NCBI GenBank assembly: GCA_029287875.1
Contig: JARFQH010000198.1
Coordinates: forward strand, 1 to 6,954
DNA: 6,954 bases
Origin: Desulfobacteraceae bacterium
GTDB taxonomy: Bacteria > Desulfobacterota > Desulfobacteria > Desulfobacterales > SG8-13
Direction: 5' to 3'
Shown: one piece after another, positions 6,742 through 6,954 of the stretch
Numbering within the stretch: position 1 is the first letter of the stretch
How the letters are laid out: each line of letters opens with the position of its first letter
Made by a program: the position numbers and the translations under genes
The notes under the pieces: generated by a model
What the model was told of the DNA's origin: nothing
What the model saw: only the letters and a program-made list of their open reading frames with translations
Databases searched by the model: none

Positions 6742-6954
6742 GACGCGGCAGTGTATCAGGCCAGTTTCGGATTCGGTCTTTCTGTGCACGATCACCGTAG
6801 CCGCGAGACTGACCCCGTTGAGGCTTGCCGAGGCCTCGATCCTGAAAAGATCGCTCTGATTGGTAATAAGACCGCTGTCGAGTTCGATATCACCGGCTCC
6901 AGGGACCTGTTTATACCAGTTGCTGCCTGAGAGATCGTGGTTGAAGGTGTCGCT
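6721..6954 (-). CDS. gspK: Type II secretion minor pseudopilin GspK, C-terminal 77 residues (5' end outside window)
   Basis: The frame is open from the right edge to the TGA at 6721-6723. The visible end reads SDTFNHDLSGSNWYKQVPG, then LITNQSDLFRIEASASLNGV and finally RVLSWEQT. The 'S..FRIEA.a.l.gv....tvivhR' strand pattern ending in a short '..SWEQ' tail is typical of the C-terminus of GspK, the large minor pseudopilin that caps the pseudopilus tip together with GspI and GspJ. Its N-terminal methylation motif and membrane helix would lie outside the window. Being directly upstream of gspL agrees with the standard K-L-M order. The assignment rests on the C-terminal pattern plus context; it is confident as a T2SS gene and slightly less so as K specifically. 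Confidence 0.85.
   Translation of the reverse strand, partial: SDTFNHDLSGSNWYKQVPGAGDIELDSGLITNQSDLFRIEASASLNGVSLAATVIVHRKTESETGLIHCRVLSWEQT

Noticed and set aside
6703..6930. 75-residue plus-strand open frame at the right end
   Set aside because: Antisense to the gspK C-terminus and the internal promoter region; no recognisable motif.

Overview
The window carries the tail end of a type II secretion system (T2SS, general secretory pathway) operon. It is read right to left on the minus strand in the order gspK (3' end only), gspL, gspM, gspD, gspE, from the right edge to about position 697. The sequence is moderately GC-rich. The gene set (a PilM-like GspL, a PilO-like GspM, a secretin GspD and a zinc-binding GspE) fits a Gram-negative bacterium with an outer membrane. 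The protein style and the order K-L-M-D-E suggest a Desulfobacterota-type (deltaproteobacterial) organism, but this is inferred from sequence style and was not tested by a search.

Layout: 1-386 (+) is the 3' end of an unrecognised, highly charged helical protein. 505-645 (+) is a very small ORF holding the C-terminal half of a bacterial SH3 domain; its missing front half appears to lie just upstream in another frame, so the gene is probably broken. 646-696 is a short convergent intergenic stretch with a weak hairpin that may end transcription of the secretion operon. 697-2457 (-) is gspE, 2473-4470 (-) gspD, 4592-5143 (-) gspM, 5177-6622 (-) gspL and 6721 to the right edge (-) the end of gspK.

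How the genes work together: GspK belongs to the pseudopilus tip complex. GspL and GspM form the inner-membrane platform that couples the cytoplasmic ATPase GspE to pseudopilus assembly. GspD forms the outer-membrane channel through which folded exoproteins leave. No gspC or gspN lies between gspM and gspD, the major pseudopilin genes and gspF are not in the window, and gspDE sit at the 3' end of the cluster instead of the front.

Points beyond routine annotation: a near-consensus sigma70-type promoter overlapping the gspK stop codon and facing gspL; two hairpins in the resulting leader; an 11-bp perfect stem-loop inside gspD; a coding-like stretch after the gspM stop in another frame, suggesting a frameshifted C-terminus; and the split SH3 domain. 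I see no mobile element, CRISPR array, RNA gene or clearly novel system.
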